DNA of 64,000 nt from Paenibacillus shirakamiensis. GTDB taxonomy: Bacteria > Bacillota > Bacilli > Paenibacillales > Paenibacillaceae. The position numbers and the translations under genes are program-made. The stretch lies in the NCBI RefSeq assembly GCF_017874255.1, contig NZ_JAGGLD010000001.1, forward strand, positions 992,001 through 1,056,000. The letters are read 5' to 3'. The notes beneath the pieces are model-generated. The model saw only the letters and a list, made by a program, of their open reading frames with translations. It was not told where the DNA came from and searched no databases. The first letter of the stretch is position 1. Each line of letters opens with the position of its first letter. Positions 8,009 through 17,797 of the stretch are shown here, piece after piece.

Positions 8009-9817
8009 ATGAACGATGTGATTGCAACGTTAGTGATGTCAGAAGAGTGGGTTCAAGTGCGCCGGCGAATTTTTAGACAACTGATTGAATCGCTATTGTA
8101 TGAGCAAATTTTAAGCATTCCGATTGTGGAGAGCAAGGCCGCTTCAACCTATGTGATCCATGGGCACAGCCATACCGGAGCCAAGGTGAAATATACCTTT
8201 TATGCTATGCATAAACTAAGCTTTGATCGGATTCGATTAACCGAGACACCCGTTATGCGAATTACTTCAGAAGAGGAGACGGAAGCGGACTCAATCCCTC
8301 AGTTTTTACAGGAAATTGCTTGCTGTCTTCCTACCTCAGAACCTCAACTAGCACAGTTTATAGCTGAACTCCAGCAGACTCATCTGAAAGATACGCTTTC
8401 ACTACGCTGGAATAATCATCAAGAAGACCCTGATATGTCTGACTATGATGAGTGGGAATCGACACTGATAGAAGGTCATCCCTATCATCCATGTTACAAA
8501 TCAAGAATGGGGTTTACTCTGGCGGATAATAAAAGGTATGGACCGGAATTCTCCCCTGAATTCACTTTGGTATGGATTGCTCTACATCAGGATGTAGCGA
8601 AAATTTCTCTATCCACTTCCCTAGGTACCTATAGCCAATTTGTCCAACAGCAACTCGGAGAGGAATGGGAGCTGCTCATGTCTAAGCTGCCACAACTAGC
8701 TTCCCGCGAAGTTCCTTATGTACTACTCCCCGTCCATCCGTGGCAGTGGGAACAACACATCGCACTATTATGTACGGATCAAATACGAAAGGGCGAAATT
8801 ATATATCTGGGCAGGGCCGGTGATTCCTACCGTCCTCAGCAATCCATTCGTACCATGACAAATGTGACTAACCGAGATAAGCCTTATGTTAAATTGCCAC
8901 TAAATATCGTAAATACATCCTCAGGTCGGATTCTAGCTGGGCATACCATTATCAATGCGGCTCGCATTTCGGACTGGCTGGGTCATATAGTTACAGAAGA
9001 TACGTACTTACAAGAACTAGAGTTAATCGTCCTCAAAGAAATGGTAGGGGTGACCTATGATCTTCCCCAATTTCCTAACCTATTCGAGCAACAAATGTAT
9101 GGGTCACTTGGGACCATTTGGCGGGAAAGTCTCCATCCCTATTTGCATGCTGAAGAGCATGCGTTACCATTTGCTGCATGTTCTCACGTGAACAAGCGAG
9201 GTATTCCACTCATAGAACCATGGATCTGTAAATATGGGCTAGACATTTGGACTACAAGCTTGCTTCGCGTTGTCATTGTACCGCTCGTTCATCTCTTATA
9301 TGCCCATGGTGCAGCTTTAGAATCACATGCTCAGAACATGATCATTGTGATGAAGCAAGGCTGGCCGGTTCGCTTGGCACTGAAGGACTTCCATGATGGT
9401 ATTCGGTATTGTCCATGGGCACTTCATTCGAATGAATATCCCCAAATCGAATACCCGCCCCCTAATCACCAAAAAGTGAACCGTAATTCCTTTATTGAGA
9501 AAGAAGATCCTAAGGAAGTTAAAGATTTTTTGCTGGACGCACTTATGTTCATTAATTTGACTGATTTAGCTTGGTTCATGGAGAAGCATTTTGGCCTTCA
9601 TGAGAGCAGATGGTGGGATATCGCTGTGAAGATCATTAAGGATTATCAAGCTCATTTCCCTAATTTGGGCGAACGATTTGACCATTTTCAAGTTTTTTCA
9701 CCCGAAGTTGAAGTTGAAAAGTTAACCTATAGACGCCTTGATGAAAATCCCGATGATTGTGTCCATAGGGTACGTAATCCCCTATATGTTGTCATGAATG
9801 AATCCCGGAAGGAGTGA
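8009..9817 (+). CDS. IucA/IucC-family NIS synthetase (SbnE/SbnF-like), first of tandem pair
   Basis: This 602-residue ATP-dependent siderophore synthetase carries EGHPYHPCYKSRMGF, LLPVHPWQWE, QQSIRTM, KLPLNIVNTSSGRILAGHT, ESHAQN and LKDFHDG in the usual order. The C-terminal iron-reductase-like region begins near KVNRNSFIE. GGAGGT lies 5 nt before the ATG. It shares motif wording with the next gene, so the two probably arose by duplication and act on successive intermediates. In staphyloferrin B these are SbnE and SbnF; which is which cannot be told by eye. Confidence 0.92.
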   Translation: MNDVIATLVMSEEWVQVRRRIFRQLIESLLYEQILSIPIVESKAASTYVIHGHSHTGAKVKYTFYAMHKLSFDRIRLTETPVMRITSEEETEADSIPQFLQEIACCLPTSEPQLAQFIAELQQTHLKDTLSLRWNNHQEDPDMSDYDEWESTLIEGHPYHPCYKSRMGFTLADNKRYGPEFSPEFTLVWIALHQDVAKISLSTSLGTYSQFVQQQLGEEWELLMSKLPQLASREVPYVLLPVHPWQWEQHIALLCTDQIRKGEIIYLGRAGDSYRPQQSIRTMTNVTNRDKPYVKLPLNIVNTSSGRILAGHTIINAARISDWLGHIVTEDTYLQELELIVLKEMVGVTYDLPQFPNLFEQQMYGSLGTIWRESLHPYLHAEEHALPFAACSHVNKRGIPLIEPWICKYGLDIWTTSLLRVVIVPLVHLLYAHGAALESHAQNMIIVMKQGWPVRLALKDFHDGIRYCPWALHSNEYPQIEYPPPNHQKVNRNSFIEKEDPKEVKDFLLDALMFINLTDLAWFMEKHFGLHESRWWDIAVKIIKDYQAHFPNLGERFDHFQVFSPEVEVEKLTYRRLDENPDDCVHRVRNPLYVVMNESRKE

Positions 9818-9821
9818 ACGT

Positions 9822-11705
9822 ATGGATACAACGCGTACAACCTTAATCGATCAGATGGACATAGATTCGCCGGATGGCATGTATGCTTTGGCAATAACCT
9901 CAGATCATTATATAGCTGCCCGAAGGCGCATATTCAAACAGCTCGTCGAATCCTTATTATATGAAAATATTGTTATTTCTGCGTGTAGTGATACGAACGA
10001 ATATTCCGTATGGGAGATTCTTGGAACGGCAACAGATGGTTCGGCAGTAACCTATACGTGCAAGGGAAGAAGACATGTAACTTTTGGACGTATACGGCTG
10101 TTCACTGAGCCGATCAGCAGAACTATATCATCGCAACTGAGAGGGGATCAATCTTGTACAATTAGTGCTGAGAAAACAGAAGCTATTTCTATTGCTCTTT
10201 TTCTGATCGAGGTAGGTGCTAATGCGGGCATTGACGAAGTGCAAGTAGTTCAGTTCATCACGGAATTAGAACAGACCTTGATCAATGACACATTAGCCCG
10301 TTATATACGGGCAGAACGTCATATTGAAGTTCAAAATGTGCAGGATGAGGATTGGGAGAGCGTAGTTATTGAAGGCCATCCTTACCATCCAAGTTATAAA
10401 TCAAGAATAGGTTTTGATATTCATGACCAGATCGATTATGGGCCTGAATTTGCACAGTGGATTAGACCCATCTGGCTCGGTGTTCACAAGTCTAAAGCGC
10501 GCATAAGCCATTCTTTACATCAACATTCTCCGTCTTCAAATGAGTGGCTAAGGGAGCATTTGGGGGAATCTGTACTTTCACATTTTTATAGTATTTTACA
10601 TAAACGCGAGATGGATCCAGCCGCCTATGTTCTACTCCCCGTTCATCCTTGGCAGTGGAGAACAACGCTAAGTTCAGTCCTTGCAAGCGATATCCAGAAC
10701 GGAACTATTGTGCTACTCGGCAGTAGCGAGGACAAATTTACAGCCCAGCAATCGATACGCACATTAGCCCATCGTACACATCCTCACTTGCCTTATGTAA
10801 AATTATCGCTGAGCATTCTGAATACTTCGACCGGAAGAATTCTAGCACCTCATACTGTAGAAAATGCTCCACGTCTAACCGATTGGATGCAAGGCATTTT
10901 GAAGAAAGATGTCTACTTTCAAAAAGAACTTCGCACTGTTCTACTAGGTGAGGTAGCGGGAGTTGCCTACGATAACAGTCATAGACCCGAACCTGTGAAG
11001 TCCTTGTCCTATGGTGTTCTATCCTGTATTTGGCGAGAAAGCATCCATCCTTATTTGGAACCTCATGAATCCTCCATACCCTTTAATGCCTTGACTACAA
11101 TGGACGTGAATGGTCTACCTATTATTGAACCTTGGGTAAGGCAACAGGGGGTAGAACATTGGCTATATGATCTATTAAATACATCTGTTCGTCCTCTCAT
11201 TCACTGGTTATTCGCTCATGGCATTGCTCTAGAATCTCATGCACAAAATATGTTGCTCATTCATCAGTCGGGTATACCTACCCGCATTGCACTTAAGGAT
11301 TTTCACGATGGCATCCGTTTCAGTAGGGAGTGGCTTGCTGAGCCTAACCTCTGTCCATTATTAGTAGAATCCTCAGCACATCATCAAAAAGTAAACCGAA
11401 ATTCATTCATAGAGACGCAAGAACCAAGTGAAGTACGAGATTTTATGCATGACGCTTTTTTCTTTATCAATCTGGGTGAATTAGCCCTTTTTATGCACGA
11501 ACATTATGAAGTTGCCGAGCGAACGTTCTGGAATCATGTCCGAACCATTATTCATAATTACCAACTGCATTTTCCAGAATATCAAGATAGGTATAAGGTG
11601 TATTCCCTATTTGCGCCCAAAATCGGTGTCGAGCAATTGACCAAGCGTCGTCTTTTTCCGGATGATCGCATGCACATTCATCTGGTACCTAATCCTCTAG
11701 CTTAG
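9822..11705 (+). CDS. IucA/IucC-family NIS synthetase (SbnE/SbnF-like), second of tandem pair
   Basis: This third synthetase has about 627 residues. It repeats the motif series of its neighbour: EGHPYHPSYKSRIGF, LLPVHPWQWR, QQSIRTL, KLSLSILNTSTGRILAPHT, ESHAQN and LKDFHDG. The start is moved to ATG 9822, because AAGGAG (9809-9814) lies 7 nt before it and directly at the stop of the previous gene. The ATG at 9798 has no site. With the start here the genes are separated by 4 nt and probably translationally coupled. It is the last biosynthetic gene before the import arm. Confidence 0.92.
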   Translation: MDTTRTTLIDQMDIDSPDGMYALAITSDHYIAARRRIFKQLVESLLYENIVISACSDTNEYSVWEILGTATDGSAVTYTCKGRRHVTFGRIRLFTEPISRTISSQLRGDQSCTISAEKTEAISIALFLIEVGANAGIDEVQVVQFITELEQTLINDTLARYIRAERHIEVQNVQDEDWESVVIEGHPYHPSYKSRIGFDIHDQIDYGPEFAQWIRPIWLGVHKSKARISHSLHQHSPSSNEWLREHLGESVLSHFYSILHKREMDPAAYVLLPVHPWQWRTTLSSVLASDIQNGTIVLLGSSEDKFTAQQSIRTLAHRTHPHLPYVKLSLSILNTSTGRILAPHTVENAPRLTDWMQGILKKDVYFQKELRTVLLGEVAGVAYDNSHRPEPVKSLSYGVLSCIWRESIHPYLEPHESSIPFNALTTMDVNGLPIIEPWVRQQGVEHWLYDLLNTSVRPLIHWLFAHGIALESHAQNMLLIHQSGIPTRIALKDFHDGIRFSREWLAEPNLCPLLVESSAHHQKVNRNSFIETQEPSEVRDFMHDAFFFINLGELALFMHEHYEVAERTFWNHVRTIIHNYQLHFPEYQDRYKVYSLFAPKIGVEQLTKRRLFPDDRMHIHLVPNPLA

Positions 11706-11774
11706 GTAATAAAAAAGTATATGAGATTTTTAAAAATGTGCATGGACAGAAACTGGAACGGTAGGATATTGTTG

Positions 11775-11797
11775 TTAATAATGATAATCATTATTAA
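11775..11797 (+). promoter_or_regulatory. Fur box before the siderophore import genes
   Basis: Positions 11775-11797 form a perfect inverted repeat with 11-nt arms around one A. The 19-mer AATAATGATAATCATTATT (11777-11795) matches the Fur consensus at 17 positions. Candidate promoter elements TTGTTG (11769-11774) and TATTAA (11792-11797) flank and overlap it with a 17-nt spacer. Confidence 0.88.
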
Positions 11798-11832
11798 TTA
11801 GATCGCGAAATGAATGTGGAGGCGGAACTGTT

Positions 11833-12825
11833 ATGGAAGCAAAGCGTAATAAGATTCGACATCTGTCATGGTTGTACGTAATTATTGCAGCTATGGTAAT
11901 GTCGTTAATTGTAGGGTGCAGTAACTCGGATTCAGTTACGAAGAATGTCGTTGCACAATCTGAGAAAACAAATAACAATAAAAAATCATCAGCAATCAAA
12001 GGTGATACACGAACGGTAAAAGATGCTTATGGTGAGGTAGAGGTTCCTACTCAAGCTAGCCGAATTGTGGTCCTGGATATCGGAGCTTTAGATAATTTAT
12101 TAGAGATGGGTATTACCCCTGTGGGTGCACCTTCCATCTTAAAAATAGGTGATCCTTATCCAGCATACCTAAAAGGAACTAAGGGCATTGAGAATATTGG
12201 ATCGGTGAATGAACCGAATCTCGAACGAATCCATGCATTGAAGCCGGACCTCATCTTGGGTAACAAGGACACTCATGATGCGATTCATGTACAGCTAAAG
12301 CAGATTGCACCTACAGTGTTCGTAGAGACTTTAGGTGTAACTTGGAAAGAAAACCTACAACTTCATGCTGAGGCGGTAAATAAGCAAAATCAAGGTACAC
12401 AACTATTACGTACCTATCAGGATCGCATAGATAAATTAAAGTCTGGACTTGCAGGTAAGAAAGCTAAGCAAATCTCCTTGATTCGTCCGCGGGAAGACAA
12501 AATCCAAGTCTATTTAAAAGAAACCTTTGCAGGTACCGTCATGAATGATGCGGGAATTGCTCGTCCTGCTTCTCAGCAGGGGGATGGGTTTTCCAAAGAT
12601 ATCACCGAAGAACAAATTACAGATCTGGATGGGGACCTCATTCTATGGTTCAATCGCGAACCCGATGCTTTCGACAAATTGAGCAATCGTCCGCTGTGGT
12701 CTACACTACAAGCGGTTCAGCAACATGCTGTGCAACCTGTCGATTGGGAGTACTGGATGAGTGGACTTGGCATTCAGGCAGTCAATAAGATTATTGATGA
12801 CCTGAATAGATTTTTGATCCATTAG
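11833..12825 (+). CDS. Iron-siderophore ABC importer substrate-binding lipoprotein
   Basis: This 330-residue lipoprotein has a basic N-terminus, a hydrophobic stretch and a lipobox (SLIVGC, Cys about 29). It would be anchored on the outer face of the membrane. The fold is that of class III iron-siderophore binding proteins: RTVKDAYGEVEVP, RIVVLDIGALDNLLEMG, LKPDLILGN and a late DLILWFN segment. It is expected to capture the cluster's own ferric siderophore. GGAGGCGG precedes the ATG and the Fur box lies 40 nt upstream. A terminator-like hairpin follows, which could give more binding protein than permease. Confidence 0.9.
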   Translation: MEAKRNKIRHLSWLYVIIAAMVMSLIVGCSNSDSVTKNVVAQSEKTNNNKKSSAIKGDTRTVKDAYGEVEVPTQASRIVVLDIGALDNLLEMGITPVGAPSILKIGDPYPAYLKGTKGIENIGSVNEPNLERIHALKPDLILGNKDTHDAIHVQLKQIAPTVFVETLGVTWKENLQLHAEAVNKQNQGTQLLRTYQDRIDKLKSGLAGKKAKQISLIRPREDKIQVYLKETFAGTVMNDAGIARPASQQGDGFSKDITEEQITDLDGDLILWFNREPDAFDKLSNRPLWSTLQAVQQHAVQPVDWEYWMSGLGIQAVNKIIDDLNRFLIH

Positions 12826-12853
12826 ACTTTCTCAAATTAAATGATTACATGCA

Positions 12854-12884
12854 TTGGATCGTCGATTGTGGCGGTCCAATTTTT
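12854..12884 (+). terminator. Intercistronic hairpin with T-run
   Basis: TTGGATCG (12854-12861) pairs with CGGTCCAA (12872-12879) with one G-U, followed by TTTTT. It lies between the binding-protein gene and the permease genes and probably acts as a partial terminator. Confidence 0.6.
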
Positions 12885-12947
12885 CTATGAAAAGTATACA
12901 TATTCAACTTTAGCGACGCAGCGATAGGTCATATGGAGGCTACTTAG

Positions 12948-13949
12948 ATGAATAGTAAATGGGGACATAAACTAACAGGTCTAGCGATTCTTCTGTCGTT
13001 GACTTTACTCATGTTTTTTTTTAGTATCCTGTTCGGTATTGCACAGATCTCTTGGGAATCCATCTCAAAGGCCATATATTCATTCGATGGTTCCCGGGAA
13101 CAATTAATTATTCGCACCGTTAGATTTCCAAGGGCAATGATTGCGGTATTTGTAGGGAGTTCCATGGCTGTGGCAGGTTGTATGATGCAGGCTTTAACTC
13201 GGAATGCCTTGGCAGGGCCTGAACTATTCGGCATTAATTACGGTGCTGCTCTTACGTCGGTGATCGCTTCGTTCATACTGGGGACTACTTCGTTGCAGCT
13301 ATTTGCAGGGTCTTCTATAATTGGAGCTGCCGTAGCCGGTTCACTTGTATTCCTCCTTAGTTCTACAGGAAGGCAGCCTTTAACATCTATGAAGCTTGTC
13401 CTAGCTGGCTCAACACTCAACTTGTTGTTTGCCTCCTTGACTCAAGGCATTCTCATCTTGCATGAACAATCACTGGATACGTTGCGATTCTGGCTCGCAG
13501 GTTCGTTAACGGGGAGAAGTATGGATTTATTTTTTCAGATTATGCCAATCCTGCTTATAGGACTAATCTGTTCATTGTTGATGGGCAGACAGTTGAATAT
13601 TATGAATCTGGAAAAAGAAGTTGCTCAGGGATTAGGGCAGCAGCTAAGAGGAACTCGAATCGTATGTATTCTCATTATCGTACTCTTAACAGGTGGTGCA
13701 GTTGCACTTGCAGGGCCTATCGGGTTCATAGGTCTTGCCGTTCCACATATCGCTAGATTATTAATAGGTAACAACTATGTCTGGATTGTTCCTTATACAG
13801 CTGTGTTAGGGGCATTGCTCCTCTTGATAGCGGATATAGGAGCGCGATTTGTACTTCCTCACCAGGAAGTGCCAGTGGGTATAGTTACGGCCTTCTTTGG
13901 AGCGCCCTTTTTGATGGTTTTGGCTCAAAGGAAGGGAGGAATGAAATGA
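12948..13949 (+). CDS. FecCD-family siderophore ABC permease, first subunit
   Basis: This is a 333-residue integral membrane protein with about nine to ten hydrophobic helices. FecCD signatures include RFPRAMIAVFVGSSMAVAG, QALTRNALAGPELFGINYGA and, near the C-terminus, GPIGFIGLAVPHIARLL. That last part is the EAA-like loop contacting the ATPase. GGAGG is 8 nt before the ATG. It abuts the second permease with no gap. No ABC ATPase gene follows, so a shared ATPase elsewhere must power it. Confidence 0.92.
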   Translation: MNSKWGHKLTGLAILLSLTLLMFFFSILFGIAQISWESISKAIYSFDGSREQLIIRTVRFPRAMIAVFVGSSMAVAGCMMQALTRNALAGPELFGINYGAALTSVIASFILGTTSLQLFAGSSIIGAAVAGSLVFLLSSTGRQPLTSMKLVLAGSTLNLLFASLTQGILILHEQSLDTLRFWLAGSLTGRSMDLFFQIMPILLIGLICSLLMGRQLNIMNLEKEVAQGLGQQLRGTRIVCILIIVLLTGGAVALAGPIGFIGLAVPHIARLLIGNNYVWIVPYTAVLGALLLLIADIGARFVLPHQEVPVGIVTAFFGAPFLMVLAQRKGGMK

Positions 13950-14954
13950 ATGATCATTTTTAGAAGAACCGCATTATTTTATATTGCTGTAATCTTAATA
14001 TTGCTAAATATCCTTCTTTTTTTCTTAAATATAGCTATAGGGGATCGATATATTCCGGTAAATGAAGTATTCAAAGTGCTACTGGGTAGAGAAGGTGTGG
14101 AATCTAATTTCATCATTCTTGAGCTGCGATTGCCTAGGGTGTTAACCGGTTTTCTAGCAGGATGTGGTTTAGCCTTAGCAGGTACGATATTACAGGTGAT
14201 TACGCGTAATCCCTTAGCTTCTCCAGGAGTAATTGGTATTAATTCTGGGGCTGCTGCAGCTGTTGTTGCCATCATGGTGTTCGTTCCTTCTTTTTCTATG
14301 AAGGGTTTGCCATGGATAGCTTTTGGAGGAGCCTTCGCGGCTGCCACTATCATTTATATATTCTCCTGGCGAAAAGGAGGCATGGATTCACCTGCTCGGA
14401 TGTTACTGATGGGCATAAGTCTCTCAGCCATGACAGGCGCACTTATTACATATTTACTTACAGTAGGTAACATATTTCGAGTATCCCAAGCTTCCATCTG
14501 GATGGCTGGCAGTTTGTACGGGCGAACCTGGGAGCATGTTTGGCCCTTGCTTCCTTGGATTTTGATTCTCTTTCTACTATTATTGTCACTTACGAGAAGA
14601 TTAGATATGTTCCTCTTAGATGGACAATCTGCACTAGGTCTCGGGCTGCGCGTAGAGACATGGAGAATGCTATTTATTCTAATCAGTGTAGGACTTGCTG
14701 GATCTGCTGTATCCATGGTAGGAACGATTGGATTTGTTGGATTAATGGCACCACATATCGCTATGTATTTGGTAGGTCACCGAAGCTTAATACGCTTACC
14801 CATTTCTGCACTAATCGGGGGACTCATCGTTATGATGGCAGATTTGGTAGGACGCACAGGGTTTGCTCCTTTCGAAGTCCCTGCCGGACTAATAACGGCA
14901 ATTATTGGCGCACCCTATATGATATATTTGCTATTAAAACCTAGAGTGTTATAA
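13950..14954 (+). CDS. FecCD-family siderophore ABC permease, second subunit
   Basis: This is the 334-residue partner of the preceding permease. It shows the same family signatures: LRLPRVLTGFLAGCGLALAG, QVITRNPLASPGVIGINSGA and GTIGFVGLMAPHIAMYL. The ATG at 13950 directly follows the TGA of the upstream gene, and GGGAGGA lies 9 nt upstream inside that gene, so translation is coupled. The heterodimer would form the channel for ferric siderophore uptake. Confidence 0.92.
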   Translation: MIIFRRTALFYIAVILILLNILLFFLNIAIGDRYIPVNEVFKVLLGREGVESNFIILELRLPRVLTGFLAGCGLALAGTILQVITRNPLASPGVIGINSGAAAAVVAIMVFVPSFSMKGLPWIAFGGAFAAATIIYIFSWRKGGMDSPARMLLMGISLSAMTGALITYLLTVGNIFRVSQASIWMAGSLYGRTWEHVWPLLPWILILFLLLLSLTRRLDMFLLDGQSALGLGLRVETWRMLFILISVGLAGSAVSMVGTIGFVGLMAPHIAMYLVGHRSLIRLPISALIGGLIVMMADLVGRTGFAPFEVPAGLITAIIGAPYMIYLLLKPRVL

Positions 14955-14989
14955 GAATATCTACGAGGAGAAGGGAGGGGGAGTTGCTA

Positions 14990-16573
14990 ATGAATCCTCA
15001 AGCGGATGAGACCCATTCTATCTATCTTTTATCTTCGGTTCGTATGCGTAAATATCCAAAGACCGGTCAGGCCGTTCGCCTCAATATTTCGGTACATATG
15101 CTGTGTTATGTGATGGAAGGAGAAGGGTTCATGGTCTTGGACGGTTCCCTACAGAAAATTCGTCCTCTGCAGTTATACCTGCTCGTTCCGGGCATGATCC
15201 TAGAGTTTCCGGAGCACAGTCCACACTTTGTATATTATGGAATTTGTTTTGAACCAATTATGCTTATGAAAAAACAAGGCGAATATGAAGCGAATCGTAC
15301 CCTACCTTTATATAAGCCAACCTTATTACCGGGATTCATTCCAGTCCAACACCCGCAGTGGTTGTTAGAAAAAATAGTACATTTATTTCATCTGAGCAAA
15401 ACTTACCATCGAGATCGTATGGAACTGAGATTGCCGTTAGAAGAACTTATTCTTGCTATAACGCAATGTCCGTCCGAAGTGCCTTCTACAACAATGGATG
15501 TACGAATAGTTCAGAGTATCTTGTTCATGGAGAAGCATTTTATTGAAAAAATAAAGATGGAGCAACTGGCCCAAGTAGCGGGTATGTTAGCACCGACTGC
15601 ATTTTCGCGCCTATTTCGAAGTGAGACCGGCATGTCACCCGTAGATTATCTTAATCAGATTCGTATGAGTGAGGCGAAGAAGATGCTAGGTATGAAGAAC
15701 AGCAGGGTAAAAGAAATTGCTGCTGCGGTAGGTTTTCGTAGTGAATTCTATTTCAGCCGAAGGTTTCAGTCTTCGGTTGGTGTTACGCCGACCCTATTTA
15801 AGAATAGAGATACCTTAAAAGTAGCTGTGGCCACTTCTCTTGGCTTTGACCGTCATCTGATTTCTTTAGGAGTAGCCCCGGTGTGTGTTGTAGATCTCTT
15901 CCATTATCCGGGTCAGCCTAAAGAGAAATATACTGAACTGCTTCGAAGCAGACTCACGCTATTGAGCGAGTCAATGCCGGATTTGATTATTGCAGATCAT
16001 TATCATATAGCATTCAAAGAACAATTCAAACAGATCGCCACACCCCTTTTTTTGGATTTCTCGACTTGGGACTGGAAAGCTAATTTCAACAACATTGCTG
16101 AGCTTGTGAACCGTGAACGTCAAGCCAAGGAAGTTCTGACACGACTAGAAATCGAGATGGAGACAACCGGAAAGTTCCTTCGCCAGACATTGGGTAAGGA
16201 ACGTATAACTATTCTGCAAGTCAATCACCGGGCCATCGGAATCCAAGGAAAAACACATCATCCTCTGAATCAATTAATATATGAGCAGCTTGCCCTGCTT
16301 CCGGGTAATCAAGTACCTTCAGACCTATGGCGAATGGAGGTTCAACCTCAAACGATGCCCATTTTGGAGACAGAACATCTATTCATTCATCACCATCACA
16401 AGCTTGCTGGCAGCGAACAGATGTATACTAAGCTAACACAAATCGCGGCATGGCCAATGATTCCAGCTGTACAGCAGGATAAGGTCCAGCATATATCCAA
16501 TTGGTTCTTGATGAGTTGGACTCCTGAAGGAAGGCAGCAGATCATGAAAGAATTGCTGGCTACTTTTAGCTAA
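14990..16573 (+). CDS. AraC regulator fused to a siderophore-binding-like domain (Btr-like)
   Basis: This protein of about 527 residues has three parts. An N-terminal cupin-like region spans roughly 1-150. A double helix-turn-helix of AraC type spans about 165-270, with IKMEQLAQVAGM and RVKEIAAAVGFRSEFYFSRRF. The C-terminal half resembles a siderophore-binding protein: VAVATSLGFDRHLISLG, LSESMPDLIIADHY and LRQTLGKERITILQ. It has no signal peptide, so it acts in the cytoplasm. The layout matches B. subtilis Btr, which senses ferric siderophore and activates its uptake genes. It follows the permeases by about 35 nt. The start may be TTG 14984 or ATG 14990; both lie near AAGGGAGGGGG. A His cluster (IHHHHK) occurs near the C-terminus. 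Confidence 0.88.
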   Translation: MNPQADETHSIYLLSSVRMRKYPKTGQAVRLNISVHMLCYVMEGEGFMVLDGSLQKIRPLQLYLLVPGMILEFPEHSPHFVYYGICFEPIMLMKKQGEYEANRTLPLYKPTLLPGFIPVQHPQWLLEKIVHLFHLSKTYHRDRMELRLPLEELILAITQCPSEVPSTTMDVRIVQSILFMEKHFIEKIKMEQLAQVAGMLAPTAFSRLFRSETGMSPVDYLNQIRMSEAKKMLGMKNSRVKEIAAAVGFRSEFYFSRRFQSSVGVTPTLFKNRDTLKVAVATSLGFDRHLISLGVAPVCVVDLFHYPGQPKEKYTELLRSRLTLLSESMPDLIIADHYHIAFKEQFKQIATPLFLDFSTWDWKANFNNIAELVNRERQAKEVLTRLEIEMETTGKFLRQTLGKERITILQVNHRAIGIQGKTHHPLNQLIYEQLALLPGNQVPSDLWRMEVQPQTMPILETEHLFIHHHHKLAGSEQMYTKLTQIAAWPMIPAVQQDKVQHISNWFLMSWTPEGRQQIMKELLATFS

Positions 16574-16648
16574 ATATGTGAACTCGTTATTAATAAGACT
16601 TAAACTAATATAGTTCAGTTCAATTGTAGAGAGAATGTAAAAAGATTC

Positions 16649-17797
16649 TCATCGATAATTTAATCCAGCTAGGTGTAGCGTTTGTTCTAGACGGTGGATA
16701 TCTACAACATAATCTTCTAGGCCCGGATAAAGATCTGATGGGGTAGTGGATTGTTGTCCATATAGCATATAGTAATGTAGCTGGTTGTGATTGCTGATCA
16801 TCCAATAGGTAGGCACAATAAAATGAATATGAAAAATTTCAATAACTGAAGTTCCTGCAGTACAGAAAGCAAGGTTGGCTAGCCCAGCGCCATGGGGACC
16901 CACAATCGCCTTAGCTGAAGCAAATAAATGAATCTGCTGGGCAATCGTGAAATCTTCTAGGCAAATGGAGACAAAACCATGGATCTCTAGGCAGCGAATG
17001 ACTTCAATCTCGTTAACGATTCGCCGGACCGAGGCTTTTCTGCGTGAGATATAGATGCGTTCTGGAGCTGCCCATGTATTTACCCGGTGAGGGAGGAATA
17101 AGCTGCGTAAGGTAGCGGTGGTCCATGGAGGGTAATGAGATGTCATCATGATAGAGGGAACAACTAATCGATCTGCTTGGATATTAGAATTCTCACCATT
17201 TCGAATGATGGAAGATGGCTGTATACCAAGCATTTCTAGTGTCTCATCAACAAATGCGCCATAAGGATTCGGGTTCATGATTAGATAGTCATACGGATGG
17301 CCTAAGATCTGAAGCATGCTGAATCTAGTTATCACGTCATACAGCCAGTGAAAATAATTATGACTCCCGCAAAAAGTTAAGGCGGCAAGGGTGCCGTGAA
17401 TATATTGAAGTTCCTGATCAGGACGCCTATGCAGAGCAGGATGTTCATCCGCGCTCAACATTCGATTTTGCTGTCCATCGTATTCAGGAGATAGGTCCGC
17501 AATTAGTTTGCCATCGGCCGACAGAATACAGCCAGACTTCCCCCATACACGGCCGGAGGGGATTACAGCAACATAACCACCTGTGGGTTGAAGTTGATAG
17601 GGGGTGAGATGAGGATGAATATTCGCCTCCATTCCTCGAGGAGCTTCATATACCGCGAGAGCACCAAAATCAAAGGGAGTAATATATTCATCTTCAATAG
17701 AAGAGGGCAGTGTCTGTTTGAATGATTTTTGCCAATCCCAAATGGTGTTGTAATAACTCCATGCATTCGAGTCGGGATTTCTCATCTGTTCATTCAA
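16649..17797 (-). CDS. Glycosyltransferase family 61 protein
   Basis: About 382 residues. The C-terminal half carries the GT61 (DUF563) pattern: RIYISRRKASVRRIVNE, ICLEDFTIAQQIHLFASAK, IVGPHGAGLANLAF and SVIEIFH. Members transfer sugars to surface glycans or proteins; the acceptor here is unknown. A TTG at 17797 is preferred as start because GGAGGG (17810-17805) lies 7 nt upstream. The frame stays open to an ATG at 17935, but that has no ribosome site and adds 46 residues of unconvincing sequence. It converges on the Btr-like gene and is not obviously linked to the siderophore pathway. Confidence 0.82.
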   Translation of the reverse strand: MNEQMRNPDSNAWSYYNTIWDWQKSFKQTLPSSIEDEYITPFDFGALAVYEAPRGMEANIHPHLTPYQLQPTGGYVAVIPSGRVWGKSGCILSADGKLIADLSPEYDGQQNRMLSADEHPALHRRPDQELQYIHGTLAALTFCGSHNYFHWLYDVITRFSMLQILGHPYDYLIMNPNPYGAFVDETLEMLGIQPSSIIRNGENSNIQADRLVVPSIMMTSHYPPWTTATLRSLFLPHRVNTWAAPERIYISRRKASVRRIVNEIEVIRCLEIHGFVSICLEDFTIAQQIHLFASAKAIVGPHGAGLANLAFCTAGTSVIEIFHIHFIVPTYWMISNHNQLHYYMLYGQQSTTPSDLYPGLEDYVVDIHRLEQTLHLAGLNYR

